Assembly (NCBI GenBank): GCA_030748365.1
Contig: JASMME010000008.1
Location: 2,550 to 20,094 of the forward strand
Reading direction: 5' to 3'
From: Lutibacter sp.
GTDB lineage: Bacteria; Bacteroidota; Bacteroidia; Flavobacteriales; Flavobacteriaceae
Length of the DNA stretch: 17,545 nucleotides
Every line of letters starts with the position of its first letter. Positions within the stretch are counted from its first letter, which is position 1. The notes under the pieces are model-generated. The model was not told the origin of the DNA. It ran no database searches and was given only the letters and a program-made list of their open reading frames with translations. This document shows, piece after piece, positions 16,477-17,545 of the stretch. The position numbers were made by a program, and so were the translations under genes.

Positions 16477-17037
16477 ATGAAAATCCCCATTAATTTGTAC
16501 AACAGCCTAGGCATGGCGCTGATTGCTTTGTTGATGATGGCCGCTTGTAGCCCCCCACCCACCAAAGTGTCAGACCTTGCCAAAATGCAGGTTTCTAGAA
16601 CGGTGCAGACGGAACAGGGCAGCCCTTCTCAGGAACTCACGGGCGTTCAGGAACTGCCAGGTGATGAGCACGGAGATAAAGGCGCGGCTACTGCCAACAA
16701 ATCTTTGGCGAGAAAAATAGCCTCGGGCAAGCAAATTTATGTCAACAACTGTTTGGCCTGTCACCAGGCTTCAGGAGAGGGGATTGCCAATGCTTTTCCA
16801 CCCCTGTCCAACTCCGATTATTTAAACGCGGACGTAGACAGGGCTATTGGTATTTTGTTGCATGGTTTAAGAGGTGAAATTACCGTCAATGGTAATAAAT
16901 ACAACAGTATTATGACCCGGCAACACCTGAGCAATGAGGAAGTAGCCGATGTCTTGACCTATGTATACAACTCTTGGGATAATAACAAGACAGATGTTTC
17001 AGCAGCCAGGGTGGAGGCTGTTAGAAGCAAACACTAA
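16477..17037 (+). CDS. Lipoprotein cytochrome c (probable NirK electron donor)
   Basis: A 186-residue exported monohaem cytochrome. Residues 1-24 are a lipoprotein signal with C24 (lipobox MMAAC), nearly identical to that of NirK. About 25-78 is a hydrophilic linker rich in Q, E, G and P. The haem domain has C92-L-A-C95-H96, FPPLSNSDYL at 107-116 and a probable axial methionine M146 (NSIMTRQ), as in class I cytochromes c. In some bacteria such a domain is fused to the C-terminus of NirK, which supports a donor role; that is inference from family knowledge and context. It shares the transcript with nirK and is followed after 15 bases by the NirV-like gene. Haem attachment would need CcsBA. Confidence 0.9.
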   Translation: MKIPINLYNSLGMALIALLMMAACSPPPTKVSDLAKMQVSRTVQTEQGSPSQELTGVQELPGDEHGDKGAATANKSLARKIASGKQIYVNNCLACHQASGEGIANAFPPLSNSDYLNADVDRAIGILLHGLRGEITVNGNKYNSIMTRQHLSNEEVADVLTYVYNSWDNNKTDVSAARVEAVRSKH

Positions 17038-17052
17038 AAATTTTCAGTTGAT

Positions 17053-17545
17053 ATGAAAGCCATATTAAGACCCGCAAGCCTCTTACTATTTTTGTTGACA
17101 ATTACGGTAAACGCTCAGTCTACCATGGCCTTTATTCAAGGAGGTGATTATATTCCATTGTACGGACGCGATTCTTTACAGGTATCTGTTTCTGACATCC
17201 ACATGGATATATACCCCGTTACCAACGAAGAATTTTTAAGCTTTGTTCAACAAAACCCCCAATGGAGTCGCTCCAAAGCCAAGCGGCTTTTTGTAGATGA
17301 GAATTACCTGGCCGGATGGGAACATGACACCCTTCTGGGAGCTGGTCAATCCTTGAAAGCACCTGTTACCAATATCTCCTGGTTTGCGGCAAAGGCCTAC
17401 TGTGAATGCCAGGGAAAAAGATTGCCTACAGTGGATGAATGGGAGTACGTCGGTATGGCCAATGAAAAAATGTCCGATGCCCGTATCCTTTCTTCCTATA
17501 ATAAATTTATCCTTTCCTGGTACGAAAAACCAAAGACCTTTAACA
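17053..17545 (+). CDS. NirV-like formylglycine-enzyme-fold protein (C-terminus cut)
   Basis: The first 164 codons are visible; no stop before the window end. ATG 17053 gives MKAILRPASLLLFLLTITVNAQS, a Sec signal peptide. The mature part begins like the FGE/SUMF1 family: GGDYIPLYGRDS (30-41), DIYPVTNEEFLSFV (52-65), PVTNISWFAAKAYCECQGKR (104-123) and LPTVDEWEYVGMANE (124-138). Proteins with this fold encoded next to nirK are called NirV; their role is not settled, possibly in maturation or activity of nitrite reductase. The catalytic cysteine region of true formylglycine enzymes would lie beyond the edge, so enzymatic activity cannot be judged. The 15-base gap points to one operon with nirK and the cytochrome. 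Confidence 0.85.
   Translation, partial: MKAILRPASLLLFLLTITVNAQSTMAFIQGGDYIPLYGRDSLQVSVSDIHMDIYPVTNEEFLSFVQQNPQWSRSKAKRLFVDENYLAGWEHDTLLGAGQSLKAPVTNISWFAAKAYCECQGKRLPTVDEWEYVGMANEKMSDARILSSYNKFILSWYEKPKTFN

Overview
The window looks like a piece of chromosome from a marine-type member of the Flavobacteriaceae (Bacteroidota). Reasons: promoters follow the Bacteroidota pattern TAnnTTTG instead of TATAAT, Shine-Dalgarno sequences are largely absent, SecD/SecF appears as the Bacteroidota SecDF type, an outer-membrane DUF6588-like protein is present, cytochrome c maturation uses a fused CcsBA, and intergenic regions are very AT-rich. This is inferred from protein sequence and gene style; no species is claimed.

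The left half (1-9500) is mostly housekeeping. On the minus strand lie the start of secDF (cut by the window edge), mdh (malate dehydrogenase), a DUF6588-type outer-membrane protein and gyrB. On the plus strand lie guaA (GMP synthase) and a LysM plus periplasmic-binding-fold protein just 18 bases downstream, ending at a strong shared terminator. A small membrane TPR-like protein faces them on the minus strand. In the gyrB-guaA gap there is a roughly 118-nt rod-shaped structure with a large central bubble and its own candidate promoter. It resembles 6S RNA, possibly the flavobacterial 6S type, and is the most interesting non-coding element seen.

The right half (9520-17545) is a cytochrome c / denitrification region. 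The long ccsBA gene (haem delivery and attachment for c-type cytochromes) is divergent from an Rrf2-family regulator with three cysteines and a histidine spaced as in iron-sulfur IscR/NsrR proteins. Then follow norC and norB (cytochrome c-dependent nitric oxide reductase), nirK (AniA-like copper nitrite reductase, a lipoprotein), a small lipoprotein cytochrome c, and the start of a NirV-like formylglycine-enzyme-fold protein cut by the right edge. Together they would reduce nitrite to NO and then to N2O in the periplasm or on a membrane surface; the small cytochrome is the plausible electron donor to NirK, and CcsBA would mature NorC and that cytochrome.

Regulation is unusually legible. The norC promoter has a palindrome of the FNR/DNR type centred about 41.5 bases before the predicted transcription start, plus an 11-bp repeat on both sides of the promoter that may serve the Rrf2 regulator. 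Between norB and nirK, two consecutive inverted repeats end in a T-run, and the nirK -7 element sits inside the loop of the second. The lipoprotein signal peptides of NirK and the neighbouring cytochrome are near-copies of each other although the mature proteins are unrelated. All promoter, RNA and operator calls are made by eye.
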